DNA of 64,000 nt from Desulfobacca sp. (lineage in GTDB: Bacteria; Desulfobacterota; Desulfobaccia; Desulfobaccales; Desulfobaccaceae). Shown piece by piece: positions 35,957 through 46,673 of the stretch (position 1 is its first letter; each line of letters starts with the position of its first letter). A model generated the notes under the pieces. It had not been told where the DNA came from and did no database searches. It worked only from the letters and a program-made list of their open reading frames with translations. Location of the stretch: contig DYEV01000032.1 of the NCBI GenBank assembly GCA_020725545.1, forward strand, positions 1 to 64,000, in the 5' to 3' direction. The position numbers and the translations under genes were made by a program.

Positions 35957-36050
35957 GGACATGGCAAGACAATTCAGATTGACCAAGTTTTCTCTATCCG
36001 GGGCAGCTATCTGCTGCTCTGCCAAAGACCGGCCGGACGCGAGCATTTGC
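35957..36050 (+). repeat. Dispersed fragment shared with 43177-43322
   Basis: GGCAAGACAATTCAGATTG and following sequence match, on the opposite strand, GGAAAGACAACGCAGATCG at 43322; both continue with CTGCTCTGC and GCCGGAC. The 43 kb copy has an extra 57 bp or so. In one frame both read GKTxQIxQxF ... LLLCxxPAG, so they may be remains of a mobile or coding element. Confidence 0.5.
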
Positions 36051-36114
36051 TGATAGCTATTCCATCTGTCATCTCATTCCAAGGGTTTCCTGCCCCGGTT
36101 CCCGCCATAATCCA

Positions 36115-36852
36115 TCACGACTCACGGCTCACCCCTCCTTCCGAAAGACGGCGCACTGTCAGAGCGTTAAGGGCAGCGAAGCCGGCTGCGTCGTTGTCAA
36201 AGAAGCAATAGACGTCCAGGCCCCGGGCTTCCCAGGCTTTGAGGCGCCCGGTCCAGGTCTGCAAGGTGCTGAGGCTGTAATTCCCCTGGTAGGCCCCGCC
36301 TGGGCCATGCAGGCGGACATAGACAAAGTCAGTGGTCACTTCCAGGGGGGATTGATACCCGGCAAACTCATAGATACACAGGGCGGCCCCATATTGTCTG
36401 AGAAGTTCATAGGTTTCAGGGACCAGCCAGCTGGGGTCCCGGAATTCCAGGGCAGAACGATAGCTGGGCGGCAGGCTGGCCAAAAAGGCCTCGAGGCGGG
36501 CCGGCTGTCGGCGCCAGCGCGGCGGCAACTGGAAGAGGATAGGCCCCAGGGTGGCCCCCAAAAGGCTGACCCGGGCCAGAAAGGTGGCCAGCGTCTGGTC
36601 CACGTCCTTGAGTTTCTTCAGGTGGGTGATGACGCGACTGGCCTTGACCGCAAAAATAAAACCCGGGGGGGCACTCTGCCGCCAAGCTGTCAGGGTCTGA
36701 ACCGTGGGCAGATGATAAAAGGAGCTGTTGATCTCCACGGCCTGGAAGTATTGCTGATAATGGCTGAGGAACCTTTTGGCGGGGAGATCCGGAGGATAAA
36801 ACGGTCCACGCCAATGGTCGTAGTGCCAGCCTGAGGTCCCCACCAGGATCAT
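36115..36852 (-). CDS. DUF72 (YecE-like) protein
   Basis: 245 residues. MILVGTSGWHYDHWRGPFYP at the N-terminus and RDPSWLVPETYELL plus VYVRLHGPGG are DUF72 hallmarks of a TIM-barrel family. The function is unknown, possibly a hydrolase. The start at 36852 is preferred to 36900 because family members start at this residue; the Shine-Dalgarno is weak in either case. Confidence 0.88.
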   Translation of the reverse strand: MILVGTSGWHYDHWRGPFYPPDLPAKRFLSHYQQYFQAVEINSSFYHLPTVQTLTAWRQSAPPGFIFAVKASRVITHLKKLKDVDQTLATFLARVSLLGATLGPILFQLPPRWRRQPARLEAFLASLPPSYRSALEFRDPSWLVPETYELLRQYGAALCIYEFAGYQSPLEVTTDFVYVRLHGPGGAYQGNYSLSTLQTWTGRLKAWEARGLDVYCFFDNDAAGFAALNALTVRRLSEGGVSRES

Positions 36853-36971
36853 TGCCGCTCTCTCAGCATGGTGCGTCCCCAACGGGAGAGCTTCTGGCAA
36901 AGTAGCTCTTTACGAGGCTCGGAATGCCAAAAGGAAGAAACCTTAAATTTTGCAGGAGCCCTGGAGTATGC

Positions 36972-37172
36972 TTATTTTTTCAGCAACAGCAAGAGTCCCA
37001 CTGCGATAAGGCTGAAAGCGGCGATGGCGCCCCAACGCCCCAGGAACACCTGAACAGGGGTGGCCCGGGGACTCCGGCGGGCCGCCCGGCGATTGAAATT
37101 AGATATTAATAAAAAAATCATGCCCACGAGGGCAATGATTGCCCCCAGGCCCATTTCATATTCTTTTCCCAT
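36972..37172 (-). CDS. Small two-helix membrane protein
   Basis: 66 residues: hydrophobic helix 1 (LGAIIALVGMIFLLISNF), a basic loop (NRRAARRSPR) and hydrophobic helix 2 (FSLIAVGLLLLLKK). The ATG is preceded by AAAAGGACG. No family is recognised. Confidence 0.55.
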   Translation of the reverse strand: MGKEYEMGLGAIIALVGMIFLLISNFNRRAARRSPRATPVQVFLGRWGAIAAFSLIAVGLLLLLKK

Positions 37173-37404
37173 ACTCGTTCCGTCCTTTTCAACGCCGCAG
37201 TGCTACCAGGTTGCAAGCAACCGGCTATTTTCCCCCTTCACGCCGTCCCTTTTCCCCCGAACACCTATAACCCTTCCTTCCGGTCTATACACCCCGCAAG
37301 CGGGCAGCGAGGGAGTCTAGGAAAGGAAAGTTATTTAACAAAATCATTTTTCCCTCCAAGCGGGGAGAGAGGGAAGGAAATGATGGTTGCTTTTGAAAGC
37401 TTTT
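37173..37404. other. Intergenic region ending in a plus-strand terminator
   Basis: No gene recognised. It contains a long hairpin at 37343-37384 (ATCATTT ... AAATGAT arms with CCCTC/GAGGG inside). A small RNA on the plus strand that ends at the terminator at 37405 is possible. Confidence 0.35.
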
Positions 37405-37431
37405 GGTATGAGAATCTCATACCTCTTTTTT
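37405..37431 (+). terminator. Perfect-stem intrinsic terminator
   Basis: GGTATGAG, loop AAT, CTCATACC, then TCTTTTTT. The 8 bp stem is perfect. No plus-strand gene ends nearby. Confidence 0.75.
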
Positions 37432-37499
37432 AACCAGAAACCCGGCCGGCCCTAAGCCCCCTCCCTGCCGCCCAGGCCGGGCATGGGGGCGCGGAGGTG

Positions 37500-37528
37500 A
37501 AAACTGCTGGAAAGCAGGTTTTTTTTCT
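37500..37528 (+). terminator. Second plus-strand terminator before glmM
   Basis: AACTGCT and AGCAGGTT arms (one bulge) around GGA, followed by eight T residues. It insulates glmM from upstream transcription. Confidence 0.55.
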
Positions 37529-37700
37529 GATATATAGAGCTCATATAAGATATAACTTATTTTTCGCCGAAAAAATGGCAACACAGCTCGCAACCATTTT
37601 CCCCAATGTACCATGAGCTCGGCCCCCAGACAAGATAGGGGCGGCGCAGTGGGCCACAGTGTTGGTATCGGTTGGCCGTTTCAAAGGCTTGAGGAGTTTT

Positions 37701-39059
37701 ATGAGAAAGTTGTTTGGCACCGATGGCGTCCGTGGGGTCGCCAACGCCTACCCCATGACCGCCGACATGGCCCTAAAACTGGGCCAGACCATCGGACATG
37801 TCATTAAAACCGACCACCAGGGGGGCCGGGTGGTGGTGGGCAAGGATACCCGCCTCTCGGGCTATATGTTGGAATACGCCATTGTTTCCGGCATCTGCTC
37901 CATGGGGGTGGATGTTCTTTTGGTGGGTCCTTTGCCCACTCCGGGCATCGCCTTTATAACCTCTTCCATGCGAGCCGACGCTGGCGTGGTTATTTCGGCC
38001 TCCCACAATCCTTATCAGGACAACGGCATCAAGATTTTCTCGGGCATTGGCCTGAAGCTCCCCGACGAAGTGGAGGAGCGCATCGAACGAATTATCTTTG
38101 CGGAAGATTTTGAGAAGTTCACCTGTTCACCCACGGAAGTGGGCCAGGCTTTCCGACTCGACGATGCCGCCGGCCGCTATATCTCCTATCTGAAAAGCAC
38201 CTTCCCCCGGGATCTCCGTCTCGACGGCCTAAAGATTGCACTGGACTGCGCCCATGGCGCCACTTACAAGATTGCGCCGGCGGTCCTGACAGAGTTGGGC
38301 GCCGAAGTCATCCCTTTCGGGGTCCGTCCCAATGGCCGCAACATCAACCGGCAATGCGGCTCCACCTACCCTGCCACCTTACAGAGCATGGTGCGCCGCC
38401 ATAATGCCGATCTGGGCATTGCTTTGGATGGCGACGGCGACCGGGTCATCCTGGTGGATCATAAGGGCAATCTGGTGGACGGCGACCATACCATGGCCAT
38501 CTGTGCCCAATATCTTCTCAGCACCAATGCCTTGAAGAAAAAAACCCTGGTAGGCACGGTCATGAGTAACATGGGACTGGAAGTGGCCATGAAACGCCTG
38601 GGCGGCCGCCTCCTGCGGACGCAGGTAGGCGACCGCTACGTCATTGAACGGATGCTGCAAGGCGGCTATAATCTGGGCGGGGAGCAGTCCGGGCACATCA
38701 TCTTCCTGGATCACAGCACCACCGGCGACGGCACCTTAAGCGCCCTGCAGGTGCTGGCCATCATGCAGCGGACCGGCAAGACCCTCCAGGAACTGGCCCA
38801 AGTTATGGAAACCTACCCCCAAACCCTCATTAATGTAAAGGTGCGGGAAAAAAAGGACCTCAAAGAGATCCCGCCGGTGTTCCACGCCATCCGGACCGCG
38901 GAAAAGAAGCTGGGCCAACGGGGCCGCCTGCTTATCCGCTATTCCGGCACTGAACCGAAGCTGCGGGTCATGTGTGAGGGCGAGGATTGCCGGGAAGTGG
39001 AGACCATCGCCCAAGAAATTGCGGCCATCATTCACGATCATTTAGGCCAGGCCGCCTGA
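37701..39059 (+). CDS. glmM: Phosphoglucosamine mutase
   Basis: 452 residues. [15 protein letters not shown], the catalytic-serine loop [14 protein letters not shown], the metal-binding DGDGDR and the phosphate-binding [10 protein letters not shown] motif are all present. It interconverts glucosamine-6-P and glucosamine-1-P for peptidoglycan and LPS. The ATG at 37701 follows GAGGAG and matches the family start. coaX follows closely. Confidence 0.95.
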   Translation: MRKLFGTDGVRGVANAYPMTADMALKLGQTIGHVIKTDHQGGRVVVGKDTRLSGYMLEYAIVSGICSMGVDVLLVGPLPTPGIAFITSSMRADAGVVISASHNPYQDNGIKIFSGIGLKLPDEVEERIERIIFAEDFEKFTCSPTEVGQAFRLDDAAGRYISYLKSTFPRDLRLDGLKIALDCAHGATYKIAPAVLTELGAEVIPFGVRPNGRNINRQCGSTYPATLQSMVRRHNADLGIALDGDGDRVILVDHKGNLVDGDHTMAICAQYLLSTNALKKKTLVGTVMSNMGLEVAMKRLGGRLLRTQVGDRYVIERMLQGGYNLGGEQSGHIIFLDHSTTGDGTLSALQVLAIMQRTGKTLQELAQVMETYPQTLINVKVREKKDLKEIPPVFHAIRTAEKKLGQRGRLLIRYSGTEPKLRVMCEGEDCREVETIAQEIAAIIHDHLGQAA

Positions 39060-39116
39060 GAGGCTGAGGTGGCCGGGCCAGAAACAACCGAAGCTACGTT
39101 TCCTGTTCCCGAGGTT

Positions 39117-39911
39117 ATGCCAGTGCTTATTGTCATGGATGTGGGTAATACCAATACCGTCATTGGCGTCTACGATGATCAGAAGCTCATCAGTGACTGG
39201 CGCATCCGCACCGAAAAAGAAACCACGGCCGATGAATACGGTATTCTCCTGCGCAATCTCTTTCAATCCCAGAACCTGACTCTGGAACCCGGCACCGATC
39301 TGGTCATCTCCTGCGTGGTGCCGCCCATGATCAATACCTTGGATAAATTCAGTCGCCGCTACTTGCAGGTGAAGCCGCTCATGGTGGGGCCCGGCATTAA
39401 AACCGGCATGCCCATTTACTATGACAACCCCAAAGAGGTGGGCGCCGACCGCATCGTCAACTCGGTGGCCGCGTTTGAACAGGTGAAAGGCCCGGTCATC
39501 GTCGTGGATTTTGGCACGGCCACCACTTTTGACGTGGTTTCCGGCCTGGGGGAGTATCTGGGCGGCGTCATTGCCCCCGGCGTCATGATCTCCTGCGAAG
39601 CTTTGTTTCAGCGGGCCTCCAAATTGCCCCGGGTCGAGATCTTCAGCAAACCCAAGAGCATTATCGCTAAAGATACCATCAGCAGTATGAATGCCGGCAT
39701 CATTTACGGCTACGCCGGCCTGGTGGACGGCATTGTCCGCCGCATTAAAGAAACCCTGAAAGAACCCATGAAGGTCATCGCCACCGGCGGCTTGGCCTGC
39801 CTCATTGCCTCCGAAACCCAGACCATTGATTATGTCAATGATTATCTGACGTTGGAGGGATTGCGGATCATTTATAACCGCAATCGGCCCAAAAAAGAGG
39901 AGCGCTCGTAA
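39117..39911 (+). CDS. coaX: Type III pantothenate kinase
   Basis: 264 residues with [14 protein letters not shown] (ATP loop), [13 protein letters not shown] (pantothenate and dimer contacts) and [12 protein letters not shown]. It phosphorylates pantothenate, the first step of CoA synthesis. The ATG at 39117 is preferred over a GTG at 39069; MDVGNTN is close behind. It lies 57 bp after glmM. Confidence 0.94.
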   Translation: MPVLIVMDVGNTNTVIGVYDDQKLISDWRIRTEKETTADEYGILLRNLFQSQNLTLEPGTDLVISCVVPPMINTLDKFSRRYLQVKPLMVGPGIKTGMPIYYDNPKEVGADRIVNSVAAFEQVKGPVIVVDFGTATTFDVVSGLGEYLGGVIAPGVMISCEALFQRASKLPRVEIFSKPKSIIAKDTISSMNAGIIYGYAGLVDGIVRRIKETLKEPMKVIATGGLACLIASETQTIDYVNDYLTLEGLRIIYNRNRPKKEERS

Positions 39912-40144
39912 CTCTTGGCGGCCGCGGCGTCTTCTCGATCAATATCTGGGCAGGGAGAAAGAAGCATTCGGGGAACTATTCTTTTAGGCAGATATCTCAA
40001 TAGAGGCAGGTTGCCATGCCGTTGGCATGGGTGGGCCGGGAGGCTCGCCCCATGACATGAAGAGGTTATCCGACCAGGAACTACCGACCACTGACCTGCC
40101 AGGGCAGCTGGCCGGGGCAAATTCAGCAGACCAGGAGCATATGC

Positions 40145-41155
40145 ATGGGCGGAGAATTAATTGAACTGGAAAAAAATGCCGGCTATCAGGCCATCTTGAC
40201 CTATTTACAGGAATACACCCGCAAAATCAGGGATATTCAAGAAAAATATGCCCTGAGCAACCGGGAGATCATGAGTCCGCGCCTCATCGACAATCCCAAA
40301 TTGACCCAGGAGGAGTTGGCGGCATTGGCCGACTTGAAACTGCGCCTGGACGCCATCATCAACGAAGTGGCGGCCCGGGTGGAAAAGCACCGGGGCATCT
40401 CCTACGAGGAATATACCCAGCGCTATGAACTGAATGCTTATGACCGTTTGCGGGTGAATTCTTTGGTCAGCTCGGTCCGGGATATTAACAAATCCATCCA
40501 GAAGATCAAGTTCACCGTGGAGAATTTCTCCCGCTGCAACCGCTATATCATCAATGAGCTGGACCAATGCCTTGATCAGGGCGATGTCAGCAAAGGCCGG
40601 CTCCTGGTCCTGGGTAACATCCTCCTGATCTATGAACTGGCCAACTATATGATCAACTTCCTGCAAGACTTCCGCCTGGATGGCATTGACGAAATCCTGG
40701 ACCTCTCCCAGAAAGAAGTGGCCAAGATCGATGCCGCCATGCAGACCCTGCAGAAATTAAAAACGGACGCCGATGCGCCGGAGATTGATCCGAAAGTGAA
40801 AGACCGGGTTCTCGCCAACTTGCGGGATCGGGAAGAGTCTCTGGCCAGCTTCCGGCAGGAATGGGATAAGTATCTGAGCGGGGTCGAAGATGTCCAAACC
40901 AAAGTCGGATCGCTCAAGGACAAAATCCCGACCTTGCAACTGATCCGGGACAATGCCCAGAATCAGTTGGATTTTTATGAAATCGTCAAATTATTCGGCA
41001 TTATGATGGTGGCCGAAGCAGTCCGCCAGAATCTGGAGACCATCGAAAGTGTGGCCCTGCCCCTGGATGAACTGGAATTGATCTCCCTGCCGCCCCATCG
41101 GGTGCAGAAACTCATGGGCCTCTCCCAAGAGGCGGGCACGATCCAGATAGGTTAA
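40145..41155 (+). CDS. Coiled-coil helical protein of unknown function
   Basis: 336 residues without signal peptide or membrane helices. It is helical throughout with charged heptad-like segments, for example SVRDINKSIQKIKFTVENFS and DPKVKDRVLANLRDREESLA, and a hydrophobic stretch near residue 160. The ATG follows CAGGAG. It resembles no family I know; it may be specific to this lineage. Confidence 0.75.
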   Translation: MGGELIELEKNAGYQAILTYLQEYTRKIRDIQEKYALSNREIMSPRLIDNPKLTQEELAALADLKLRLDAIINEVAARVEKHRGISYEEYTQRYELNAYDRLRVNSLVSSVRDINKSIQKIKFTVENFSRCNRYIINELDQCLDQGDVSKGRLLVLGNILLIYELANYMINFLQDFRLDGIDEILDLSQKEVAKIDAAMQTLQKLKTDADAPEIDPKVKDRVLANLRDREESLASFRQEWDKYLSGVEDVQTKVGSLKDKIPTLQLIRDNAQNQLDFYEIVKLFGIMMVAEAVRQNLETIESVALPLDELELISLPPHRVQKLMGLSQEAGTIQIG

Positions 41156-41329
41156 GGTTTGGCATTGCCAGGCCCCGGGACGGTTAATTCAGGCCAGACT
41201 CACTGGCTGGTACCAAAGGGCTCTTGGGGGCGTCAGAAAGCTCAGCTCCCTGCCCCCTGAGTCTCCCAACCTTGACTGAAGGACGGTAAAACCATCGACA
41301 CCAAATATAGCCGCTATTCCACCGAACAA

Positions 41330-41932
41330 TTGGAAGTGATCCTGACCCACCTGACCGACCCCCAGGAAAAGGAGTTGGTCAAGGCGGAGCTCAGCCGCCG
41401 GTATTATGAGCACTACCTGGGGCTTGGCAAAGAAGCCGGCCGGGTCCGGACGGACCAGCCCGCCGCAAACCTAAAGGCTGAGGAGGAGCACAAGAACGCC
41501 CTGCCGGGTGCGGCCGGCGGGGGGGACCAACCTCCGGGGCAGGACATTGACGCCGCAACGGACGACGCCCCTCTTGGCGATCTGGAGGCCGTGCAGCCCG
41601 TTGATCTCCCCAGTCCGGTCCCGAGCGACCGCCCCCGGCAGCAGTCCAGTCAGCCGCCCGCAGGGAAGAAAAAGCGGTGTTTTATCGCTACCGCGGCCTA
41701 TGAGTCGCCGTGCGCCTCTCAGGTCATCCTGTTGCAGCAGTTCCGGGAGCGCTCGTTGTGTGGTCGCCCCTGGGGAGAACGGTGCCTGCGCCTCTACTAT
41801 CGGCTCAGTCCAGCCGTGGCCGACATCCTGGATCGCTGCCCTAACCTGCGGCCGCTGGTCCGGGGAATCCTCGCCCCCCTTATCTGGTGGCTCGGTTGCA
41901 GGCCGGGCCGGACGTTGCGGCCCAGGACTTAG
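41330..41932 (+). CDS. CFI-box protein of unknown function
   Basis: 200 residues from TTG. The C-terminal half has CFIATAAYESP followed by FRERSL and YYRLSP, a conserved CFI-box module of unknown function found in many bacteria. A disordered, proline- and acidic-rich linker separates it from an N-terminal helix. Coding sequence continues upstream of the TTG to an in-frame stop at 41270s; an ATC at 41294 sits at ideal distance from AAGGA and may be the true, non-canonical start. Confidence 0.7.
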   Translation: MEVILTHLTDPQEKELVKAELSRRYYEHYLGLGKEAGRVRTDQPAANLKAEEEHKNALPGAAGGGDQPPGQDIDAATDDAPLGDLEAVQPVDLPSPVPSDRPRQQSSQPPAGKKKRCFIATAAYESPCASQVILLQQFRERSLCGRPWGERCLRLYYRLSPAVADILDRCPNLRPLVRGILAPLIWWLGCRPGRTLRPRT

Positions 41933-42163
41933 GCGAGTGGCCATCCGGAAGGTCCTAAATCCCTCGCGCCGTTCGCAGGGTGGGGGTTTGGGTGAGGGGC
42001 ATAAATAATTATCTCAGCTTGTTAAGCGTGCTGCAGACCCAGGTGGACATGTCGGCTTTATACTCCGCAGCTAGTTTCCGGATGAAGACTAGACTGGACA
42101 ACATTCCTCTTGCCACCACTTCTCCTTGACAGGCGCTTTCCCGTGTGATAAAAGGACAATATA

Positions 42164-42311
42164 CAGGTTCCTCCGGGATAAAAGGGAAGACGGTGCAAAT
42201 CCGTCACGGTCCCGCCGCTGTAACCGGGGACAACGCCGGCATAATGCCACTTGCTCGTGGGCAGGGAAGGCGCCGGCCGAGGCTGATCCGGAAGTCAGAA
42301 GACCTGCCTGT
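42164..42311 (+). ncRNA. Cobalamin riboswitch
   Basis: The order AAAGGGAAGACGGTGCAAAT, CCGTCACGG, CCCGCCGCTGTAA, GCCACT, GGGAAGGCGCCGGC and GGAAGTCAGAAGACCTGCC is the conserved core of the AdoCbl/Cbl aptamer (B12 box at 42274-42295). Such leaders repress B12 synthesis or transport genes. Here two terminators follow, and the next gene is ihfA, not a B12 gene. Expression platform: terminator at 42384, with an upstream CCTCAATCC-type segment that could pair alternatively. Confidence 0.92.
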
Positions 42312-42383
42312 ATGTTGACGTTGAAGCCCATCGCCGAGGCAGCGAGGCTTCAGGATTGAGGACCAAGAAAGCAGGGTGCAATC

Positions 42384-42419
42384 CTCAATTCTCCCGTGGG
42401 GAGGGTTGAGTTTTTTTTT
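42384..42419 (+). terminator. Riboswitch-associated intrinsic terminator
   Basis: CTCAA-TT-CTCCC and GGGAG-G-TTGAG arms with a short loop, followed by nine T residues. It lies 70 bp after the cobalamin aptamer and is the likely off state of its expression platform. Confidence 0.85.
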
Positions 42420-42459
42420 GAAAAGCTGCGACCTCCCGTTCTCCTTATTCTTTGGCACC

Positions 42460-42499
42460 CTGCCGACCTGGATTGGCGCATCCGGGTCGGCAGTTTTTT
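42460..42499 (+). terminator. Second tandem terminator
   Basis: A 9 bp perfect stem, CTGCCGACC/GGTCGGCAG, with six T residues, 40 bp after the first terminator. It makes read-through from the riboswitch into ihfA unlikely. Confidence 0.85.
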
Positions 42500-42650
42500 G
42501 TCTCGGCAGCCCATCCCCCGCGCTCCCCCGGGGCGGCCTGCAGAATGACGGCTATCCCCGACGGAAAAATTTTTTCCTGATAAATCCCTTGCAATGAATG
42601 TGGTAATTATTTATATTTCAATAAATTACTGATTTATCTGCGGAGGATTT

Positions 42651-42950
42651 ATGCCACTCACCAAGGCCTCCCTGGTGCAGGCACTGTTTGAACGGGAGAT
42701 ATTATCCAAGGCCGAAGCTGCCCGAGCTGTGGATACGGTATTTCATCTCCTGAAACAAACCCTTGCCGGTGGCGAGGATGTTTTGATCAGCGGCTTCGGG
42801 AAGTGGGTGGTACGGGAGAAGAAGGAACGGCGGGGCCGCAACCCGCAGACCGGCAAGGACCTGACCATTAACGCCCGCCGGGTGGTCACCTTCCGAGCTT
42901 CCGGAGTCCTGCGCCGCCACATTAATAAAGAAAAACCCACCTTGGAATAA
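42651..42950 (+). CDS. ihfA: Integration host factor alpha-like DNA-binding protein
   Basis: 99 residues of the HU/IHF family. The start MPLTKASLVQALFER and the arm GRNPQTGKDLTI, which intercalates DNA through its proline, are typical of the alpha subunit. It bends DNA. The ATG follows GCGGAGG. It lies between two terminators and a tRNA gene and probably has its own AT-rich promoter near 42600. Confidence 0.9.
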   Translation: MPLTKASLVQALFEREILSKAEAARAVDTVFHLLKQTLAGGEDVLISGFGKWVVREKKERRGRNPQTGKDLTINARRVVTFRASGVLRRHINKEKPTLE

Positions 42951-42958
42951 AACCCTGC

Positions 42959-43032
42959 TGGGGGATCGTCCAACGGCAGGACAGCGGCCTTTGGAGTCGC
43001 CGATAGAGGTTCGAATCCTCTTCCCCCAGCCA
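42959..43032 (+). tRNA. tRNA-Gln (anticodon TTG)
   Basis: The acceptor arm TGGGGGA pairs with TCCCCCA, followed by an encoded GCCA. The anticodon loop CTTTGGA gives anticodon TTG, reading CAA, and the T-arm GAGGTTCGAATCCTC is standard. A terminator follows. Confidence 0.95.
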
Positions 43033-43050
43033 CACAACCACAGAACTCAC

Positions 43051-43073
43051 GGGGGCGCCAACGCGGCGCCCCC
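43051..43073 (+). terminator. Hairpin after tRNA-Gln
   Basis: GGGGGCGCC, five-base loop, GGCGCCCCC: a 9 bp perfect GC stem, with a mildly T-rich tail (TCATCTCTTGT). It is 18 bp after the tRNA CCA. Confidence 0.7.
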
Positions 43074-43176
43074 TCATCTCTTGTCCACTTTATCACTTCG
43101 CATCAGCCTAAGTTTACCCTGGTCAGAAAAATAAATAAGGCATCACTGCTGTCTGGCAGACGATACTTGATAGAAT

Positions 43177-43322
43177 CAAAAACTCGTGTCCGGCAGGGCT
43201 GTTGCAGAGCAGAAGACCAATGGCGCAAGAGGTTGCGGCATAGCCAAGCAGCTTCTTGGAGTCCAGATGATACCTATCCCGGCTAGCGAAAAATTGTTCG
43301 ATCTGCGTTGTCTTTCCGTGTA
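43177..43322 (-). repeat. Dispersed fragment shared with 35957-36050
   Basis: On the minus strand it reads GGAAAGACAACGCAGATCG ... CTGCTCTGCAACAGCCCTG, matching the plus-strand sequence at 35957-36050 with an extra insertion of about 57 bp. The rest of 43074-43451 shows no recognised gene. Confidence 0.5.
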
Positions 43323-43451
43323 ACTGGGAGGGACGAGTTCTTAATGGACGGGTGCAGAGGCAGTCCCCCGCACCGACTCCCTCTCCCCCAAACATGGGGA
43401 GAGAAGCAATACCCTGTGGTCGATTCCGCCTCAAGAGTTTGACTTGTCCTG

Positions 43452-43874
43452 CTACCCCGCTGCCGGCTGCCGGGTTTGTAGGACGCTGTCCAGAATGCCG
43501 TTGATAAAGGCCCCGGATTGTTCCGTGCCGAAGCGTTTGGCCAATTCCACGGCCTCGTTGATGACGACCTTGGGCGGGATTTCCGGGCAATAGAGGAGTT
43601 CAAAGAGGGCCAGACGCAGGATGGCGCGGTCCACGGCGGCCAGGCGTTCCAGGCGCCAGTGTTGGGAAAAACGGGAGATGTAGGCGTCCAGTTCCTCCCG
43701 ATGGCTCCAGACGCCCTGGATCAGGCGGTGGCAATAGGCCGAGGGTTTTTCGTCGGGATGAAAATGCTCCCACACCAAGGGGGCCGCTTCGGGGCCCGGA
43801 TAGCGGCCCACGTCCAGTTGATACAAGCATTGCAAGGCCCGTTCCCGGGCCAGACTTTTACTGGGGCGAGTCAC
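43452..43874 (-). CDS. nusB: Transcription antitermination protein NusB
   Basis: 140 residues, all-helical. SLARERALQCLYQLD at the N-terminus and RAILRLALFELLYCPEIP, INEAVELAKRFGTE and FINGILD follow the family closely. NusB binds boxA of rRNA leaders with NusE (S10). It follows ribH by 6 bp, the common ribH-nusB pairing. Confidence 0.95.
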   Translation of the reverse strand: MTRPSKSLARERALQCLYQLDVGRYPGPEAAPLVWEHFHPDEKPSAYCHRLIQGVWSHREELDAYISRFSQHWRLERLAAVDRAILRLALFELLYCPEIPPKVVINEAVELAKRFGTEQSGAFINGILDSVLQTRQPAAG

Positions 43875-43880
43875 TGGGTC

Positions 43881-44351
43881 TTAGGCCTCGATCTGGCGGA
43901 GCAGGTGGACCATTTCCACCGCAGCCTCGGCCGCGGCGAAGCCCTTGTTGCCGGCCTTGCTGCCGGCCCGCTCAATGGCCTGCTCCAGGGTGTCGGTGGT
44001 AATGACCCCGAAGAGGACCGGCACGCCGGTTTCCAGGGAAACGCTGGCGATGCCTTTGCTGACCTCAGCAGCGACATAATCAAAATGGGGCGTGGAGCCA
44101 CGGATAACGGCACCCAGGCAGATCACCGCGTCGTATTTTTGGGTCTGGGCCACTCGTTTGGCCACCAAGGGGATCTCAAAGGCCCCGGGCACTTTGAACA
44201 CGGTGAGGTCTTCCTCCCGGGCGCCCCGCCGGCGCAGGCTGTCCAGGGCGCCGCCCAGGAGCCGCTCGGAAAAGAGGTCGTTAAAGCGGCTGACTATAAG
44301 AGCAAATTTCATGCCATCGGCAACTAAATGGCCTTCAACTGTCTTGATCAT
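43881..44351 (-). CDS. ribH: 6,7-dimethyl-8-ribityllumazine synthase
   Basis: 156 residues with [29 protein letters not shown] and the phosphate-binding [11 protein letters not shown] motif. It condenses the pyrimidine and the butanone phosphate in riboflavin synthesis and forms icosahedral shells. It is third in the order ribE, ribBA, ribH, nusB on the minus strand. Confidence 0.96.
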   Translation of the reverse strand: MIKTVEGHLVADGMKFALIVSRFNDLFSERLLGGALDSLRRRGAREEDLTVFKVPGAFEIPLVAKRVAQTQKYDAVICLGAVIRGSTPHFDYVAAEVSKGIASVSLETGVPVLFGVITTDTLEQAIERAGSKAGNKGFAAAEAAVEMVHLLRQIEA

Positions 44352-44513
44352 AGATTTTTCCTTATTCTATAGCGCCTGGGCGTCGGGGCATTGACGCCGA
44401 CCGACGACGGCCCCAAAGTGGCCAATTGCCAGGGGTTAAGATGAGGAATGAGGGAATTAACTTGCCTTCCCTCTGACCTTTGGCCTCTGGGCTCTTGCTG
44501 CGGTTCACTGTCC

Positions 44514-45716
<1,203 letters not shown>

Positions 45717-45855
45717 AGTATTTTTCCTCAACTACCTGTTCCTTGACCATTTTGGGTTGCCATCCTGACAGCCGGGCGGCGTTTGCCAAACGTGCCTGGC
45801 ATCCATGCTTTGGCCAAGGACGTATTTTTATGCAGCGATGCTGACCTGCAGGTGA

Positions 45856-46503
45856 TCAGATAAACCCATGGCGGACCAGCAGCTCTGGGGTAAGGCGGTG
45901 GGACGCTGGCTCCCCCAGGGGTTGGAGGAGCTTTTCCACATACTTGCCGATGATGTCCGTCTCGACGTTGAGCCGGTCTCCCACCCGCATGTCCTCAAGG
46001 GTGGTTTGACTGGCCGTGTGCGGGATAATATTGACTGTGAATTCGTCGCCGTGGACCGTGTTCACCGTTAGGCTGACGCCGTCCAGGGCGATGGAGCCCT
46101 TTTCGATGACATAGCGGCTCCATGGGGCCGGCAGGCGCACTGTCAGCTGCAGATGGCGGGGCCCCTGACGGAGGCGGACCACTTCCCCGACGCAGTCGAT
46201 GTGGCCGCTGACAATATGGCCGCCGAGACGATCTCCCAGCCGTAAAGCCCGCTCCAGATTCACTCTGGCCCCCACCGCCTTGGTGCGTAGATTGGTACGC
46301 TGCAGGGTCTCCGGGGAGACCTCCACGGTAAAGCTACGAGGGGTTAAGGCCACGACAGTGAGGCAGGGGCCGCTGACCGCAATGGAGTCCCCCAGCTTCA
46401 CCTCGGACAGGTCAAACGGCGCGGTGGCTTGCAGGCGCAGACCATCGGCCAGGGGCTGCAGGGCGGTGATCCGGCCGATACCTTCCACCAAGCCGGTAAA
46501 CAT
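45856..46503 (-). CDS. ribE: Riboflavin synthase alpha subunit
   Basis: 215 residues made of two similar lumazine-binding barrels. The start MFTGLVEGIGRI and the repeats GGHIVSGHID and PHTASQTTLED are the family signature. It dismutates two lumazines to riboflavin. No ribD is seen in the window, and I found no FMN riboswitch in the 46504-46673 leader. Confidence 0.95.
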   Translation of the reverse strand: MFTGLVEGIGRITALQPLADGLRLQATAPFDLSEVKLGDSIAVSGPCLTVVALTPRSFTVEVSPETLQRTNLRTKAVGARVNLERALRLGDRLGGHIVSGHIDCVGEVVRLRQGPRHLQLTVRLPAPWSRYVIEKGSIALDGVSLTVNTVHGDEFTVNIIPHTASQTTLEDMRVGDRLNVETDIIGKYVEKLLQPLGEPASHRLTPELLVRHGFI

Positions 46504-46673
46504 GGCAGGCTTCTCCTCGGGACACAGGCGATTTGTTCACAAAATCAAAAATTAAATATAACTCCCCGCGGCAAAAAACACAAGAGCCGTTCCCAAAGGT
46601 CCTCTCGGTCAGGCCTGTTCCCCGGCAGTTGGATGGAAGACTTGACCCGCGGCGGCTTTTTCTATAGATTGAA

